From assembly GCA_002311665.1 (NCBI GenBank), contig DBYX01000005.1:93090-115553 (forward strand): a DNA stretch of 22,464 nt. Direction: 5' to 3'. Shown one piece after another: positions 21,134-22,464 of this stretch. Every line of letters starts with the position of its first letter. Positions within the stretch are counted from its first letter, which is position 1. The notes under the pieces were generated by a model. The model was not told the DNA's origin and searched no databases. It saw only the letters and a list, made by a program, of their open reading frames with translations. This DNA comes from Lachnoclostridium sp. UBA1175. Its GTDB lineage: Bacteria > Bacillota > Clostridia > Lachnospirales > Lachnospiraceae. Position numbers and translations under genes: made by a program.

Positions 21134-22464
21134 ATGATAGTGAAAAGCAAGCAGTATTCACACGCGGCCGCGGCCGGATTGCTGCTGATCTTCGCACACA
21201 TGGTGTACTCATTTTTCGTAACGCTCTGGAAGATCACCAAACTGGAAGGAGTGGAAGAATCCTACGGCGAACTCATCAAGGAATTGTTCAAGTCTGAGGC
21301 AACGAAGAAGACAATGTACCTGTTGATCGGTATGTTTGTGACGATCCTGGTGTTGCTCATCGCAATGTACGCGAACAACCGTGTTCTGTTCTTCATCGGA
21401 ATGTTGATGGAAGCGGCGACGTACGGATATCGCCTGTACATTTTTATCAAAGCCCTCAAGGAGGCCAAGGATGTTGACTGGGATACGGAGTTCACGCTGA
21501 CGTTCATCGGCAACTATGTGATCGTCGGACTTGTCGTGCTGATGCTCCTTCTCATGGGACTCTCGGTTCTGTGCAAGTCTTCGGCGGCCAAGGCATTCGG
21601 CGTGCTGGTAATCCTGTTCGCAGTGCTCGGACTGATCCTTACCGTCGTGATTGACATTTTGCCGTACATCTCGGATGACTGGAAGGTTTACCGCGCGAAT
21701 GCAGGAGAGTTGCAGCGTGCGGTACTCAGCTCCTTCTTCTCCGAAGGAGCGTACTCGTTCCTCGATCTCTGCGCTTATTTCCCGAGGTTTGTCCTTGCGG
21801 TTCTCGTCGCAAAATGGGGCTTCGTCCGCTGTGGTGAGCTCGTCGCCGATCCTGCGAAGCAGGGTATCGGTATGAACGACCCGCAGGCTGTCAACCCGTA
21901 CAGCGTCAAGGTCGGTAATCCTTATGCAAATGTTGCCGGTTACGCAAACCCGACGCCCGCTATGTACCAGGCGCCGGCACAGCCCGTGCCCGTGATGCCG
22001 GCAGCGCCCGCGCAGCCTGTATACCAGGCACCCGCACAGCCCGTTCCGGCAGCGCCCGCGCAGCCTGCATACCAGGCACCCGCACAGCCCGTTCCGGCAG
22101 CGCCCGCGCAGCCTGCTTACCAGGCACCGGAGCAGCCGGTATACGCAGCACCTGCACAGCCTGAGTACAAGGCACCGGAGCAGCCGGTATACGCAGCACC
22201 TGCACAGCCTGAGTACAAGGCACCGGAGCAGCCGGTTTACGCAGCACCTGCACAGCCTGAGTATGTTGCGCCTGAGCAGCCCGTTTACGAGGCACCTGCA
22301 CAACCTGAATATACGGCTCCTGAGCAGCCGATTTACGAGACACCTGCACAGCCTGAATATGTTGCTGCGCCTGAGCAGCCCGTTTATGCGGCGCCGGAGC
22401 AGCCGGTGTACGAAGCTCCTGCGGAGTACGCAGCGGCAGCGGTTGACACCGCTAGCGACTATGC
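21134..22464 (+). CDS. Unknown membrane protein with Pro/Ala/Gln repeat tail, cut by the window end
   Basis: The reading frame opens at ATG 21134, after AGGAGG (21121-21126) by 7 bases, and stays open to the window end: 443 codons with no stop. Membrane segments are at about 10-32, 61-80, 83-105, 122-146, 154-176 and 208-230. A short Asn/Pro/Tyr-rich part follows (NPYSVKVGNPYANVAGYANP), then a low-complexity tail from about 278. The tail has a 16-residue period, first YQAPAQPVPAAPAQPA and then PEQPVYAAPAQPEYKA and variants at 332-347, 348-363, 364-379, 380-395 and 396-411. Such tails are probably unstructured and may lie in the cytoplasm or span the wall. Since the 3' end is missing, a C-terminal domain may follow. 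The family is not recognised. Confidence 0.85.
   Translation, partial: MIVKSKQYSHAAAAGLLLIFAHMVYSFFVTLWKITKLEGVEESYGELIKELFKSEATKKTMYLLIGMFVTILVLLIAMYANNRVLFFIGMLMEAATYGYRLYIFIKALKEAKDVDWDTEFTLTFIGNYVIVGLVVLMLLLMGLSVLCKSSAAKAFGVLVILFAVLGLILTVVIDILPYISDDWKVYRANAGELQRAVLSSFFSEGAYSFLDLCAYFPRFVLAVLVAKWGFVRCGELVADPAKQGIGMNDPQAVNPYSVKVGNPYANVAGYANPTPAMYQAPAQPVPVMPAAPAQPVYQAPAQPVPAAPAQPAYQAPAQPVPAAPAQPAYQAPEQPVYAAPAQPEYKAPEQPVYAAPAQPEYKAPEQPVYAAPAQPEYVAPEQPVYEAPAQPEYTAPEQPIYETPAQPEYVAAPEQPVYAAPEQPVYEAPAEYAAAAVDTASDY
22127..22366 (+). repeat. 48-bp coding tandem repeat
   Basis: Five in-frame 48-bp units start at 22127, 22175, 22223, 22271 and 22319. The first three are nearly identical at the DNA level; later ones diverge more in DNA than in protein. 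This suggests selection on the encoded 16-residue unit. Related 48-bp units rich in GCGCCCGCGCAGCCT precede them from about 22010. Confidence 0.85.

Overview
The window looks like a chromosomal segment of a GC-rich Clostridia, most like Lachnospiraceae. The reasons are the strong AGGAGG-type ribosome binding sites, Gram-positive lipoprotein signals, a long isoleucyl-tRNA synthetase with paired CxxC motifs, a sugar ABC transporter without its own ATPase, and the style of the small unknown membrane proteins. All convincing genes are on the + strand. The long open frames on the - strand are shadows of GC-rich coding sequence.

Layout. (1) ileS (70-3258) is followed by about 1.1 kb of repeat-rich DNA: a 24-bp tandem repeat (3327-3422), two perfect hairpins (3445-3503), and an array of ten hairpin units with an almost fixed 85-bp period (3567-4358). 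(2) The array leads directly into an orphan gene (4408-5211) whose C-terminal half reads like a PD-(D/E)XK nuclease fold. (3) Next come a lipid-anchored amidase_3 cell-wall hydrolase (5307-6320), a Nudix-HD fusion protein (6478-7764) and an FGGY sugar kinase (7950-9515). (4) A small unknown lipoprotein (9848-10429) precedes a CUT1-type sugar transporter: binding protein, an attenuator-like hairpin, and two permeases (10517-13640). A strong terminator follows. (5) Glycogen/maltodextrin phosphorylase (13868-16318) ends at a clear terminator. About 580 bp of non-coding DNA with interleaved inverted repeats separates it from the CCA tRNA nucleotidyltransferase (16901-18292). (6) A PutP-type sodium/solute symporter (18532-20091) and two unknown multi-pass membrane proteins follow. 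The last of these carries a 16-residue Pro/Ala/Gln repeat tail and runs off the window end.

How the genes fit together. Much of the middle is carbohydrate uptake and use: a binding protein and two permeases import a sugar, the FGGY kinase would phosphorylate a sugar, and the phosphorylase releases glucose-1-phosphate from stored glucan. ileS and cca are housekeeping tRNA genes. The accessory part is the hairpin array plus nuclease-like gene between ileS and the amidase. It is visibly more AT-rich than its surroundings: one typical array period has 34 G/C in 85 by hand count. I consider it the best candidate for an undescribed system. Its function is not known to me, and a link between array and protein is inferred from position only.
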